Positions 7,882 to 16,970 are shown, counted from the first letter of the stretch. The stretch: 64,000 bases of DNA from UBA1081 sp045636025 (GCA_045636025.1 JAZTWP010000006.1:1-64000), one strand, 5' to 3'. Notes: generated by a model from the letters alone, not told the origin. Program-made: numbers and translations.

Positions 7882-8796
7882 ATGTTGGAAACATTCCTTG
7901 TTGATGTACTTAAGCTTGCACCTCGTCAGGTATGGGGTTTTGAACAGTTTACAATGATGTTCAAAGAACTTTTTGCAGATTTCTCAATCCAGAAACTCGG
8001 TGCATATTTTATGGCAATGATTGAAATGCTCAGTCTTGTTATTCTTGACACACCCGTAACACCCAGAGGTGAGGAACTTGATCTTACCGGTTACAGCCTT
8101 GTTTTTGAAGATGAATTTGACGGCGATACACTTAACACTGATGTATGGAAATACAGAAGCAGCGGTGCTCGCAGAGGCGGTTTCAACGGTGAAAGTCAGG
8201 TAACTGTTCAGGACGGCACAATGACTCTTACCGGTGAATACCTTACAGACGGAGCTTATGGCGAAGGCTGGTACGGTGCAATGGTAAGTATGAATGAGAA
8301 ATATTGCAAGGGCTATTATGAAATCCGTTGCAAAGTGAATGCAGATCCTGCTTTCTGGTCAGCATTCTGGCTTCAGTCAAGCGCTCCTTACACAGCATCT
8401 GTTTCAAAAGGCGGTGTAGGCGGTGCCGAAATCGATATTTTTGAATCACTGAACCCCTCAGAGCTTACATCAAGAAATGCTGTTTCACAGACTATTCACT
8501 GTGCAGGTGTTGATGGTGTTGAAGAAGGTTATCAGTCAAATATGCTCGGTGCTTTCTACGGCGATGATATCTACAACGAATATAACACATATGGTCTTAT
8601 GTGGACAGACACAGAATATATTTTCTATATCAACGGTGTTGAAACACGTCGTACATCATTTGGTAACGGTGTTTCAGAAGTGCCCGAAGAAGTTATTGTT
8701 TCCCTTGAAATTCCTGATGCAGAAAAACTCTCAGTTCTTGATAAGGACACATACAAGACAGAATATGTCATTGACTACGTAAGAATTTATCAGTAA
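7882..8796 (+). CDS. Glycoside hydrolase family 16 protein (beta-1,3/1,4-glucanase type) with an unusual N-terminal segment
   Basis: 304 aa. Residues from about 70 to the end form a GH16 jelly roll (VFEDEFDGDTLNTDVW at the start, YVIDYVRIYQ at the end). The catalytic ExDxxE signature is in GGAEIDIFES near residues 183-190, with nucleophile and acid/base glutamates present. Family members cut beta-glucans such as laminarin, lichenan or xyloglucan; the substrate is not resolved. The first 65 residues are not a normal signal peptide: they contain two amphipathic/hydrophobic helices (MMFKELFADFSIQKLGAYFM, then MIEMLSLVILDTP) without a basic n-region or an A-x-A site. How the enzyme leaves the cell is unclear. 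A good promoter and SD are present and a terminator follows. Confidence 0.9.
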   Translation: MLETFLVDVLKLAPRQVWGFEQFTMMFKELFADFSIQKLGAYFMAMIEMLSLVILDTPVTPRGEELDLTGYSLVFEDEFDGDTLNTDVWKYRSSGARRGGFNGESQVTVQDGTMTLTGEYLTDGAYGEGWYGAMVSMNEKYCKGYYEIRCKVNADPAFWSAFWLQSSAPYTASVSKGGVGGAEIDIFESLNPSELTSRNAVSQTIHCAGVDGVEEGYQSNMLGAFYGDDIYNEYNTYGLMWTDTEYIFYINGVETRRTSFGNGVSEVPEEVIVSLEIPDAEKLSVLDKDTYKTEYVIDYVRIYQ

Positions 8797-8807
8797 TAAA
8801 AATTATT

Positions 8808-8838
8808 CCCCTAAGGCTGAGCCTTGGGGGATTTTTTT
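8808..8838 (+). terminator. Rho-independent terminator of the GH16 gene
   Basis: CCCCTAAGGCT-GAGCCTTGGGG stem followed by ATTTTTTT. Confidence 0.88.
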
Positions 8839-9229
8839 ATCCTGTTATTCTTTTTTCAATTTCTTTCAGAATAAAAGACAGTTCCTTGCCGATATCGGCA
8901 ATCAGATTATCAATTCCGCAAAGAATTTCTGTAACAGATGAATTGTTGTGTGAGAAAAAAGTATCAAAATCATATTTTTTGCCGTCAATAACCACTATGC
9001 GACTGTCATCATAATCATAAAAAGCGAAAGTCGAAAATTCTTTGATTTTCAGTTTTTTTATCAGTTTGAAATAATTATCAACAAGCTGTGAGTAAACATC
9101 TTCTTCGTCAATAGGCTGAAAATCTGCTTCTGAAAATAAATTTTCAAGATTTGTCGCAAAACTTCTGAATTTATCACTTCCGATAAGCCCTAAAAGATTG
9201 TCTGCAAAATCATCATTGTTTTTCTTCAT
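8837..9229 (-). CDS. Hypothetical acidic protein
   Basis: 130 aa, soluble and acidic, with no signal peptide or membrane segment. The N-terminus is helical (MKKNNDDFADNLLGLIGSDK). A central stretch, FYDYDDSRIVVIDGKKYDFD, looks like two beta strands, and the C-terminus is again helical. I do not recognise a family. The gene lies 19 bases downstream of the Gfo/Idh/MocA oxidoreductase on the same strand and is probably co-transcribed with it. A weak SD (GAGG) precedes the ATG. Confidence 0.65.
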   Translation of the reverse strand: MKKNNDDFADNLLGLIGSDKFRSFATNLENLFSEADFQPIDEEDVYSQLVDNYFKLIKKLKIKEFSTFAFYDYDDSRIVVIDGKKYDFDTFFSHNNSSVTEILCGIDNLIADIGKELSFILKEIEKRITG

Positions 9230-9248
9230 AATAAACCTCGTTTATTTT

Positions 9249-10208
9249 TTATTCTGACAAAAGTTTATCATAAACTCCTGCGCATTCAATAGTGGCACTA
9301 TGGGGCATAGTGTCAGATTCGGTTCTGCCTTTTTTTATGCATTTTACGGTTTCTTCAATTTCATAAACAAAACCGTTGCCTCCCCGGAATTCCTCTTTGA
9401 AATGCTTTTTCAGATTTCTGTTGTTATCATAAAGGAAACATTCATTGCCTACGTGTGATCGGGGAATTTCAATATATCCCTTGTCACCGTTTATGATCAT
9501 ATATTCTTTCGGGTTTGCGGTTATAAGGCATTGCAGGCAGGCATCAAAAGTCTCAAATTCAAGAATGAAGCTGACATTTGAATCAACACCGGTACGGGGA
9601 TCACGTCTGACTTTGCCGTAAGAATCAACTATTTTTTCACCTGCAAGGAAAGAAGCGATTTCTATAACATAAACACCTATGTCATAAAGGGCACCTCCTG
9701 CAAGGTCGGGATTCAGAAGACGACATTCAACATCATCTTTACCCTTGAAACCGATAACACCCGAAATATTCTGAATTCTGCCTAGTTTTCCGTCTGTTAT
9801 CCATTTTTTTGCTTTCTGCATTGAGGGGAGAAAACGTGTCCACATAGCTTCCATAAGAAACAGACCTTTGCTCTTTGCAAGGTCGCAAAGCTCACGGGCA
9901 TCTTTTTCTGTGAGAACCATTGCCTTTTCGCAAAGCACGTGTTTGCCCTTTTCAAGACAGGCTTTTATGTTTTCATAGTGGAAATTGTGAGTTGTTGCAA
10001 CATAAACGGCATCAATATCGTCACGGGTTAAAAGCTCATCATATGTACAGAAAGAAGCCACACCGTTTTGTTTTGCAAAGTTTTCCGCTCTTTCAATGCT
10101 TTTACTTGCAACTGCCACAACCTCGGCTGTTTTTACAAATCCGACAGCACGGACAAAATGCCCTGCAATTCCGCCTGCACCCATTATTCCGAATCTTATT
10201 TTGGCCAT
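9249..10208 (-). CDS. Gfo/Idh/MocA family NAD(P)-dependent oxidoreductase
   Basis: 319 aa. The N-terminal Rossmann fold has the dinucleotide motif GIMGAGGIAGHF near residues 7-18. The family EKP motif is EKA here (HVLCEKAMVLT near residue 93). The C-terminal half is the usual alpha/beta substrate domain. Members oxidise or reduce sugars, inositols, trans-dihydrodiols or biliverdin; this one resembles trans-1,2-dihydrobenzene-diol/glucose-fructose-type enzymes by its WTRFLP motif, but the substrate is unknown. SD GGAGGTTG precedes the ATG. It is followed by the 130-aa unknown gene on the same transcript. Confidence 0.9.
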   Translation of the reverse strand: MAKIRFGIMGAGGIAGHFVRAVGFVKTAEVVAVASKSIERAENFAKQNGVASFCTYDELLTRDDIDAVYVATTHNFHYENIKACLEKGKHVLCEKAMVLTEKDARELCDLAKSKGLFLMEAMWTRFLPSMQKAKKWITDGKLGRIQNISGVIGFKGKDDVECRLLNPDLAGGALYDIGVYVIEIASFLAGEKIVDSYGKVRRDPRTGVDSNVSFILEFETFDACLQCLITANPKEYMIINGDKGYIEIPRSHVGNECFLYDNNRNLKKHFKEEFRGGNGFVYEIEETVKCIKKGRTESDTMPHSATIECAGVYDKLLSE

Positions 10209-10253
10209 ATTTCAACCTCCTGTAATTCTGTAATAAGTATATCATACAGAAAG

Positions 10254-10280
10254 AAAAAAACAACCCACAAATGTGAGTTG
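10254..10280 (-). terminator. Terminator downstream of tRNA-Arg
   Basis: On the minus strand CAACTCACA and TGTGGGTTG form a stem followed by TTTTTTT, directly after the tRNA 3' CCA. Confidence 0.75.
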
Positions 10281-10284
10281 TCAT

Positions 10285-10361
10285 TGGCCCGCTCGAAGGG
10301 ATTCGAACCCCCGATCTTCAGAATCGGAATCTGCTGCGTTATCCGGCTGCGCCACGAGCGG
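10285..10361 (-). tRNA. tRNA-Arg(CCG)
   Basis: A 77-base cloverleaf on the minus strand. The acceptor CCGCTCG pairs with CGAGCGG, discriminator G, and CCA is encoded. The anticodon loop TTCCGAT gives CCG, reading Arg codon CGG. The T-arm is GGGGGTTCGAATCCC. Positions 13-22 and 27-43 are mismatched, which is tolerated. Confidence 0.95.
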
Positions 10362-10421
10362 AAATAAAATGTACAATCGGCAACAAACATTGCAAATTGT
10401 ACATTGTAAATTATTAATTGA

Positions 10422-11516
10422 TTACACGTTGAATCTGAACAGAACAATATCTCCGCCCTGCATAACGTATTCCTTACCTTCAGAACGGACAAGGCCTTTT
10501 TCCTTTGCAACAGCCATTGTGCCGCAAGCCATAAGGTCATCAAAAGAAACAACTTCTGCTCTAATGAAACCTCTTTCAAAGTCTGAGTGAATCTTACCTG
10601 CTGCCTGAGGAGCTTTTGTGCCTTTTTTGATTGTCCAGGCTCTTACTTCAGGCTGACCTGCTGTAAGGTATGACATAAGGCCGAGAAGGTCATAGCTCTT
10701 CTGGATAAGAAGGTCGAGACCTGCTTTTTCGATGCCGAGTTCTGAAAGGAACATTTCCTTTTCTTCTTTGCCGAGTTCAGCAATCTGAGATTCAAGCTCT
10801 GCACAGATGGGAAGCACTTCTGCACCCTCTGTTGCTGCAAGCTCCTTGACTTTCTGATAGCCGATGTTTGCTTCGATATCTGATGCGAAATCTTCTTCGC
10901 TCATATTACAAGCATAGATAACGGGTTTTGCTGTGAGAAGTGCAACTGTGTCAAGAAGAGCTTTTTCGTCTTCATCAACATCAACTGCTCTTGCGCACTG
11001 ACCTTCTTCAAAAGCCGCACGGACTCTCTTGAAGAATTCAACATCCTTTGCAAAAGACTTGTCACCCTTCATAGCCTTTGTATCCTTGTCAATTCTTCTG
11101 TCAAGGATTTCCATATCTGAAAGGATAAGTTCATAGTTGATAGTTTCAATATCTCTTACAGGGTCGATACTGCCGTCAACATGAACAATGTCACCATTTT
11201 CGAAGCATCTAACAACGTGAATGATTGCATCAACTTCACGGATGTGTGAAAGGAACTTATTGCCGAGCCCCTCACCGTTTGCCGCACCCTTTACAAGTCC
11301 TGCGATATCAACGAATTCGATAACTGCGGGTGTGAACTTGTCGGGATTGTACATCTCTGCAAGTTTATCGAGTCTGTAATCGGGAACAGTAACAACACCT
11401 ACGTTGGGTTCGATTGTACAGAATGGATAGTTTGCTGACTGTGCACCTGCATTTGTAAGTGCATTGAAAAGTGTGCTTTTTCCTACATTGGGAAGTCCTA
11501 CTATACCTAATTTCAT
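10422..11516 (-). CDS. ychF: Redox-regulated ATPase YchF (OLA1 family)
   Basis: 364 aa Obg-related P-loop protein. G1 is GLPNVGKSTL near residues 6-15, G3 is DIAGLVKGA near residue 69, and the C-terminal TGS domain ends in the typical YVMQGGDIVLFRFNV. The NxxE-type G4 (CNMSEEDF) instead of NKxD fits the ATP preference known for YchF. It is cytoplasmic, ribosome-associated and involved in stress responses. Length and sequence are normal. It stands alone behind tRNA-Arg on the minus strand. Confidence 0.96.
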   Translation of the reverse strand: MKLGIVGLPNVGKSTLFNALTNAGAQSANYPFCTIEPNVGVVTVPDYRLDKLAEMYNPDKFTPAVIEFVDIAGLVKGAANGEGLGNKFLSHIREVDAIIHVVRCFENGDIVHVDGSIDPVRDIETINYELILSDMEILDRRIDKDTKAMKGDKSFAKDVEFFKRVRAAFEEGQCARAVDVDEDEKALLDTVALLTAKPVIYACNMSEEDFASDIEANIGYQKVKELAATEGAEVLPICAELESQIAELGKEEKEMFLSELGIEKAGLDLLIQKSYDLLGLMSYLTAGQPEVRAWTIKKGTKAPQAAGKIHSDFERGFIRAEVVSFDDLMACGTMAVAKEKGLVRSEGKEYVMQGGDIVLFRFNV

Positions 11517-11701
11517 ATTTATAACTCCGCTTCTTATAAAAAGTTTTATATCCTTAATATTTTAACATAACATTCTGTAAAATGCAACCGATTTATGTAA
11601 AGCGGTTACAAAACGGGTTGTTCTGAGGGAAGATTTTCCGCCCGTAATGCAGTGATACCGCGAATAATATCACTACATATTATGTAAACACGGACAAATT
11701 G

Positions 11702-11735
11702 TGAAAAAAAGAGAGTCGCGAGGACTCTCTTTCAT
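11702..11735 (-). terminator. Terminator of the GH3 gene
   Basis: On the minus strand AAAGAGAGTCC-TCGC-GACTCTCTTT is followed by a T run, eight bases after the GH3 stop. The rest of the 226-base gap to ychF shows no further gene. Confidence 0.8.
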
Positions 11736-11742
11736 TTTTTTA

Positions 11743-14229
11743 TTAATCTCTGTTTGAGCTTTTGATTGCATTGATACCGGTAAGGATACCGTTGCCTGCA
11801 ACCTTGAGAAGTGCACCGGGCTTTTCGTTCATAAGGTCAACAAGTGCATCACCAAGACCTTCTGTAACAACACCGTTTGCCATTGCAACGAGAGTTCTTA
11901 CGGGAGTTTCCATTGCGCCTGAGTAAATCATTTCTGAATTACCGATGTTCATTGTGAGCTTTTCACTTACAACATTGATGATTGACTCAATGATATCGCC
12001 CCACTTTGTGCCCTTTGCATCACCGAGACAGTTATCCCATGTGAAAGGCTTTCCGGGTTTTACAATTTCAAGCTTTCTGCCGAGAAGCTTTTCAAATTCT
12101 GCTCTGTTGATGTGTGCAACATCGCCTTTTGCATAAAGAGCTTTTACTTCATCATTATAGGGATTTGCGTGGATACCGAAACCTGAGAGGTTAATATCTG
12201 CTTCAAGTCTGATATCTGCAACAGATGAACCTGCCTTGATTACATACTTACCGTCGTCGCAGACAAAATCTTTTTCATCGATGTTGTAATATGCAAATGC
12301 ACGTTTGTCAATATGAACGGTAACAAGCTTGCTTTCGCCTGCTTCAAGAGCAACCTTTGCAAAGCCTTTGAGTTCGATATCGCTTCTGAAAACAGTTTTT
12401 TCTACGGGAGAAACGTAAATCTGAACAGCTTCTTCACCGTAAACAGAACCTGTATTCTTCACTTCAAGAGTAACTGTGATATCGTCTGTATCGGGGTGAA
12501 CAGAAGTCTTACTGAGCTTCATATTGCTGTATTTGAATGTTGTGTATGAAAGACCGTGACCGAAGGGGAAGAGAACTTCTTTCTTTGCTGTTTCGTAATA
12601 ACGATAACCAACATAAATGCCTTCACGGTGTTCAACCGTGTTGTATGTGCCGGGGAAACACTGATAGCAGGGTGTGTCTGAAAGTTTTACGGGGAATGTT
12701 TCGGGAAGTTTGCCTGAGGGGTTTGCAACACCGAAGAGGATGTCAGTTTCTGCTTCGCCTACTGCTTCACCTGCAAGGTATGCTTCAAGAATACCGCTTA
12801 CTTTGTTGATCCAGGGCATTTCAACGGGGGCACCGTTGTGAAGAACAACAACAATATTATTCTGCACTTCTGCAATCTTCTCAATAAGATAATTCTGACA
12901 TTCGGGAAGATTCATATTCTTTCTGTCAAATGCTTCTGATTCGATTGATTCGGGAAGACCTGCAAAGATAACTGCAATATCAGCTTCTTTTGCAACGTTT
13001 ACTGCTTCAGCAACAAGGTCTTTGTTGAATTCCTTGTCATCAACACCGAAGCCCTTTGCATAAGTTACATCTGCAAATGCTGTTGTGCTTGAGAGTGCAT
13101 CTGTAACCTTGTATGAATTGATGTGTGAACTGCCTCCGCCCTGATATCTGGGTTTTTTTGCATATTCACCGATGTATGCGATTTTCTTTGATTTGTCAAG
13201 AGGAAGAATGTTGTTTTCGTTCTTGAGAAGAACCATTGTTTTAAGAGCAGTTTCCTTTGCCTTGTTGTGATGGATTTCACGGTCAAATTCACATTCGATT
13301 CTGTTCTGAGTCCACTTGAAAGCAAGGTTTACAACTCTTCTGCAGCATTTGTCAAGAACAGCTTCGTCAAGAGTGCCGTTTTCGATTGCAGCTTTGATTT
13401 TCTTTGCGCTAAGACCGAATGTGCCGGGCATTTCAAGGTCAAGTCCTGCTTCAAGACCCTTTACACGGTCTCTTACAGCACCCCAGTCTGAAACAACAAG
13501 ACCTTTGAATCCCCATTCGTCACGAAGAATGTCGTTAAGGAGCTTTTTGCTTTCTGAAACCTGTTCACCGTTCATTCTGTTGTATGAACACATAACTGTC
13601 CAGGGCTGTGATTCCTTGACAGCAATTTCAAAGCCCTGAAGATAGATTTCTCTGAGAGTTCTTTCGTCAAGCTCTGCTGAAACTGTGAAACGTCTTCTTT
13701 CCTGATTGTTTACTGCAAAGTGCTTGAGTGATGTACCTGTATTTTTTGACTGTACACCGTTGATGTAAGCTGCAGCCATTTTACCTGCAAGATAGGGGTC
13801 TTCTGAGAAATATTCAAAGTTTCTGCCGCAGAGGGGAGAACGCTTGATGTTCATTGCGGGACCGAGGATTGTTGAAACATTTTCAGCCTGGCATTCTTCA
13901 CCGAGAGCTTCACCTGTTCTGACCATAAGATCTGTATCGAATGATGCTGCAAGACCTGCCGCAGAGGGGAAACATACAGCAACAATACTGTCGTTGATGC
14001 CGAGGTTGTCTGCCGCATCAGCCTGCTTGCGGAGTCCGTGAGGGCCGTCGCTGACCATTACGGAAGGCACTTTTACGGGAGAATCTTTTACTTCAACCGT
14101 ATGCCAGAAATCTTTACCTGATACGAGGGCAATTTTTTCATCAAGAGTGAGACCTGCAACAACTTCATCAAGTGTTACAACTCTTACATTTTCCTGATTT
14201 TCTTCGTTCCTTTTCTTTTTTCCGAACAT
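11743..14229 (-). CDS. Glycoside hydrolase family 3 beta-glucosidase
   Basis: 828 aa. It has the GH3 N-terminal barrel, C-terminal alpha/beta sandwich and a fibronectin-III-like domain (about residues 550-660). The nucleophile Asp is in LVVSDWGAVRD near residue 248; KHFAVNNQERRR near residue 170 is the conserved substrate-binding stretch. The start MFGKKKRNEEN is basic and not a signal peptide, so the enzyme is probably cytoplasmic and acts on imported oligosaccharides. About 80 residues at the C-terminus after the FnIII domain form extra hydrophobic helices (MANGVVTEGLGDALVDLM) that are unusual and may mediate membrane contact or oligomerisation. It lies downstream of the DUF4015-type gene on the same strand, 35 bases apart. 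SD CAGGAGATG. Confidence 0.94.
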   Translation of the reverse strand: MFGKKKRNEENQENVRVVTLDEVVAGLTLDEKIALVSGKDFWHTVEVKDSPVKVPSVMVSDGPHGLRKQADAADNLGINDSIVAVCFPSAAGLAASFDTDLMVRTGEALGEECQAENVSTILGPAMNIKRSPLCGRNFEYFSEDPYLAGKMAAAYINGVQSKNTGTSLKHFAVNNQERRRFTVSAELDERTLREIYLQGFEIAVKESQPWTVMCSYNRMNGEQVSESKKLLNDILRDEWGFKGLVVSDWGAVRDRVKGLEAGLDLEMPGTFGLSAKKIKAAIENGTLDEAVLDKCCRRVVNLAFKWTQNRIECEFDREIHHNKAKETALKTMVLLKNENNILPLDKSKKIAYIGEYAKKPRYQGGGSSHINSYKVTDALSSTTAFADVTYAKGFGVDDKEFNKDLVAEAVNVAKEADIAVIFAGLPESIESEAFDRKNMNLPECQNYLIEKIAEVQNNIVVVLHNGAPVEMPWINKVSGILEAYLAGEAVGEAETDILFGVANPSGKLPETFPVKLSDTPCYQCFPGTYNTVEHREGIYVGYRYYETAKKEVLFPFGHGLSYTTFKYSNMKLSKTSVHPDTDDITVTLEVKNTGSVYGEEAVQIYVSPVEKTVFRSDIELKGFAKVALEAGESKLVTVHIDKRAFAYYNIDEKDFVCDDGKYVIKAGSSVADIRLEADINLSGFGIHANPYNDEVKALYAKGDVAHINRAEFEKLLGRKLEIVKPGKPFTWDNCLGDAKGTKWGDIIESIINVVSEKLTMNIGNSEMIYSGAMETPVRTLVAMANGVVTEGLGDALVDLMNEKPGALLKVAGNGILTGINAIKSSNRD

Positions 14230-14264
14230 TTTTACATCTCCTGTTCTGAATAAATCTGTCTGTT

Positions 14265-15533
14265 TCAGAAAATATTATCTGAATATATACTGTCTGCCGA
14301 GTAAAGAATAAAAGAATCATTATTGACAACCGAGAGAGCAGTAAGCTGCTCTGCAACAGTACCCGATGCGTCAAGAAGAGGAATTATTCCTGCGGAATAA
14401 CCTTCACCCTGAGCAAAAGATTTTGCAGCATTTATATAATCGGTTATGAATTCTTTCGGTGATAATGAAGGGTCTTTGTACTGCTTTGTGCCGATAATCG
14501 TGTCTGCAGGCATAAGTGAAAGCCTTGCATCGGGAACAATGTAATCGCAACCTGAATTGCAGACTGCGGGAGCCTCATTTTTTCTGATTGCGCTGAGCAT
14601 TGTTTCTGCTGATAACTTTACGGCTGTTGTGCAGCTTACATATGTGTTGTTGAGAAGTGAAACGAATGATGTCATCGCTTCGTCGGGAGTTTTTTCGCTG
14701 CTGTTGTCAAACATAACAACCTCTCCCTCTTCTCTTGCGGGAAGTGTTGCGTAATCAAAAATGATTCCGTCAACCCCCATAGCGTTTATGTCTTCAACAC
14801 AGCATCTGAGATAATACTGAACCTCTGATGAATAAGGATTCAGCCATGCGTGTGAATCATCACCTTTGTTGTACCAGGCGGAGCGTATCTGCTCTTCGGG
14901 ATTTTCGTCTGATACTGTCATAACATATGCTGCTTCGTTTTTGTGAACTCTTGCATATATATCATCTGCAAACAGGCTGAAACGGGCAAAAACGCTGATT
15001 GAAGCTTCCTGAAATTCCTTAACGATTTTCTGTGCATCTGCTGAAGCCATTGCAAGGGCATCACTTGCCACATTGATTGAGGGATCAAAATAGAAATTGC
15101 CCGTTGCGTCCTTGAAATCAATCACAACTGTGTCATAGCCGTAATATCTGATGTCACCGATAATGCTTTCTGCGCTGTTCATTGAGAGAACAGTGCCTGA
15201 AAGGAAAACTGCATTGTAGCCGGGGAAGTATGCATTTGCATCTTCACCTGTGGATGATTCATTGCCGGGAGCTACGGGAACTTTTGAAACGGTAAAACTC
15301 AGATATGTTGCAGTGAATGAAACAACAAAAATACAAAGGAAAAGAGCAATAAGCCTCCTTCTCAGGGAAGCTTTTTTTGCAGGTGAATTGACTATAAGGT
15401 CATTATCCCTGTATCCTTCGCTGTCTGTAACTGAAGGGAAGTCTTTGGAAAATCTGTAATATCCCTTGGTGTGTGACGGAAAAGCAAAAGACTGTTTCTG
15501 TTTTTTCTTTTTTACACCATGCTTTTTTGCCAT
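14265..15533 (-). CDS. Membrane-anchored putative glycoside hydrolase (DUF4015-like)
   Basis: 422 aa. A basic N-terminal tail of about 60 residues (MAKKHGVKKKKQKQ) precedes one transmembrane helix near residues 61-82, so the C-terminal domain is outside. That domain looks like the DUF4015 glycosidase-like TIM barrel, with YYGYDTVVIDFKDATGNFYF near residue 130 and GVDGIIFDYATLPAREEGE near residue 255; the Asp of the second motif is the family's conserved acidic position. No enzyme activity has been firmly fixed for the family. It may process cell-wall or exopolysaccharide. The gene is upstream of GH3 in the same orientation. Confidence 0.78.
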   Translation of the reverse strand: MAKKHGVKKKKQKQSFAFPSHTKGYYRFSKDFPSVTDSEGYRDNDLIVNSPAKKASLRRRLIALFLCIFVVSFTATYLSFTVSKVPVAPGNESSTGEDANAYFPGYNAVFLSGTVLSMNSAESIIGDIRYYGYDTVVIDFKDATGNFYFDPSINVASDALAMASADAQKIVKEFQEASISVFARFSLFADDIYARVHKNEAAYVMTVSDENPEEQIRSAWYNKGDDSHAWLNPYSSEVQYYLRCCVEDINAMGVDGIIFDYATLPAREEGEVVMFDNSSEKTPDEAMTSFVSLLNNTYVSCTTAVKLSAETMLSAIRKNEAPAVCNSGCDYIVPDARLSLMPADTIIGTKQYKDPSLSPKEFITDYINAAKSFAQGEGYSAGIIPLLDASGTVAEQLTALSVVNNDSFILYSADSIYSDNIF

Positions 15534-15664
15534 TTCTTGAACCTTTGTATATATATTTAATTTATTTTACTATATCTGAATCTGTTTTACAAGCTTTTTT
15601 GCAAAACTCCGAGTCTGATTATATAAAATAATGTTCAGCTTGAGAAAAAAATTGAAAAAATATT

Positions 15665-15721
15665 AAACAAATGTTTGCTTTTTTGAAAAAGCTGTGTTAT
15701 AATGTCAGTGAACAAAAGTTT
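15665..15721 (+). promoter_or_regulatory. lexA promoter with two LexA operators
   Basis: TTGCTT (15675-15680), 17-bp spacer and TATAAT (15698-15703). AAACAAATGTTT (15665-15676) overlaps the -35 element and GAACAAAAGTTT (15710-15721) lies just after the -10. Both fit an AAC-N4-GTT half-site pattern similar to Firmicutes SOS boxes. The arrangement fits autoregulation of lexA. Confidence 0.75.
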
Positions 15722-15759
15722 GCTAATGATTTATTTATAATATTACAGGAGGATTTTTT

Positions 15760-16356
15760 ATGAAAGAGCTTAATTCCACTCAGCAGAAAATATATGAATT
15801 CCTCGCAGAACGTCAGCAGAACGGAGTGCCCCCTTCTGTGCGTGAAATATGTTCAGCGGTAGGTCTCAGATCAACATCTTCCGTTCAGGCAAATCTTATT
15901 GCTCTGGAAAAGGCAGGTTATATTGAAAGGGGCGACCCCAAACTCAAAAGATCAATCAGAGTGCTCGGACCTCAGGCAGACAGCACAACTCAGGTACCCA
16001 TAGTCGGTACGGTTACTGCAGGTGCTCCCATTCTTGCTGTTGAACAGATAGAAGGATATATTCCCTATGCAGGTAATGTATCAAGAGATAAAACACTTTT
16101 TGCTCTCAGAGTCAGAGGCGAAAGTATGATAAATGCAGGTATTCTCAGCGGTGATATTGTTATTGTTGAGAAAACTCCCGTGGCAAACAACGGTGATATT
16201 GTTGTTGCTCTTATTGAAGACGAAGCAACAGTAAAAACTTTCTACAAAGAAAACGGTCATTTCAGACTCCAGCCTGAAAATGACACAATGGACCCCATCA
16301 TTGTGAATGAGGTTGCAATTCTCGGCAAGGTAAAAGCTCTCGTAAGAGATTACTAA
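15760..16356 (+). CDS. lexA: LexA repressor (SOS regulator)
   Basis: 198 aa. The winged HTH is at residues 1-70 (PSVREICSAVGLRSTSSVQ). The self-cleavage Ala-Gly is in GTVTAGAPILAV near residue 88. The peptidase dyad is Ser in RVRGESMINAGI near residue 125 and Lys in EATVKTFYKE near residue 163. It represses DNA-damage genes and cleaves itself when RecA is active. Two operator-like sites flank its own promoter. SD CAGGAGG precedes the ATG. Confidence 0.97.
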   Translation: MKELNSTQQKIYEFLAERQQNGVPPSVREICSAVGLRSTSSVQANLIALEKAGYIERGDPKLKRSIRVLGPQADSTTQVPIVGTVTAGAPILAVEQIEGYIPYAGNVSRDKTLFALRVRGESMINAGILSGDIVIVEKTPVANNGDIVVALIEDEATVKTFYKENGHFRLQPENDTMDPIIVNEVAILGKVKALVRDY

Positions 16357-16358
16357 AA

Positions 16359-16392
16359 AATTAAGGACAGCACCGCTGTCCTTAATTTTTTT
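16359..16392. terminator. Bidirectional terminator between lexA and the lipoprotein gene
   Basis: AATTAAGGACAG-CACCG-CTGTCCTTAATT with A and T runs on both sides. It overlaps the end of the convergent lipoprotein gene. Confidence 0.88.
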
Positions 16393-16879
16393 CGGTAATA
16401 TCATATTGTTCATAATATTCGCAGTCAAGACTTATGAATTCGCTGTTTGAGGAAAAAATGAACTTATATCGTTTTGAAGTATATGTTTCATACAGGTCTG
16501 AAAAATACTTGTTGGTTTTTTTGAAACTGAGCGTGTCGTCACGCTCTTTTTTTTCTTTTTCGGAGAGTGGTGCAAAAGCATCTGTCGCTGCAGAAGAGAA
16601 ATTCCTGAAAGCTTCTTTTTCACCGTCCGTCTTCATGCTGTCTTTGACAGCGGTGATGTTGATTTTGTCAATTTTTCCGTTTTCGTCGGTATTGATTGTC
16701 AGAAGAATATCATTTTCAGAGCAAAGAGAAAAGAAAATTCTGTTGGCTCCGTCATAGACAAATGTATCGAAATAGTCAAAGGCATAATGCTCGTTGACAA
16801 GAGCCATTCTTTCGGACAAAACTGTCATATCGGGTCTTTCTTCTTCTGCGCAGGAAGAGAAAAACAGCAGACATATCAT
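16382..16879 (-). CDS. Putative lipoprotein, function unknown
   Basis: A lipobox-like sequence LLFFSSC is followed by an acidic mature part without a recognised domain. The annotated ATG at 16879 gives a signal peptide lacking the usual basic n-region. In-frame codons upstream encode N-I-K-K-I-A-V-A-V-L, which would complete a normal lipoprotein signal, and an SD (GAGGGG) lies eight bases before an ATA codon at 16906. No ATG, GTG or TTG is in frame there, and the only nearby ATG is in another frame with an early stop. Either a non-canonical start is used or a base is wrong. The mature protein is about 155 aa with alternating strands and a charged helix (SEKEKKERDD). Confidence 0.7.
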   Translation of the reverse strand: MICLLFFSSCAEEERPDMTVLSERMALVNEHYAFDYFDTFVYDGANRIFFSLCSENDILLTINTDENGKIDKINITAVKDSMKTDGEKEAFRNFSSAATDAFAPLSEKEKKERDDTLSFKKTNKYFSDLYETYTSKRYKFIFSSNSEFISLDCEYYEQYDITEKN

Positions 16880-16970
16880 CAGAACTGCAACCGCAATCTT
16901 TTTTATATTATCATCCCCTCTTGTTTCCTACTTCAGTATATTAGAAGGGATAGGATAATATGATTGGAGG

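Noticed and set aside
12537..13639. Several open frames of 60-110 codons antisense to the GH3 gene, and similar ones in other long genes
   Set aside because: They are shadows of strongly biased coding sequence, have no SD or promoter, and encode low-complexity or Cys/Arg-rich sequence with no family.
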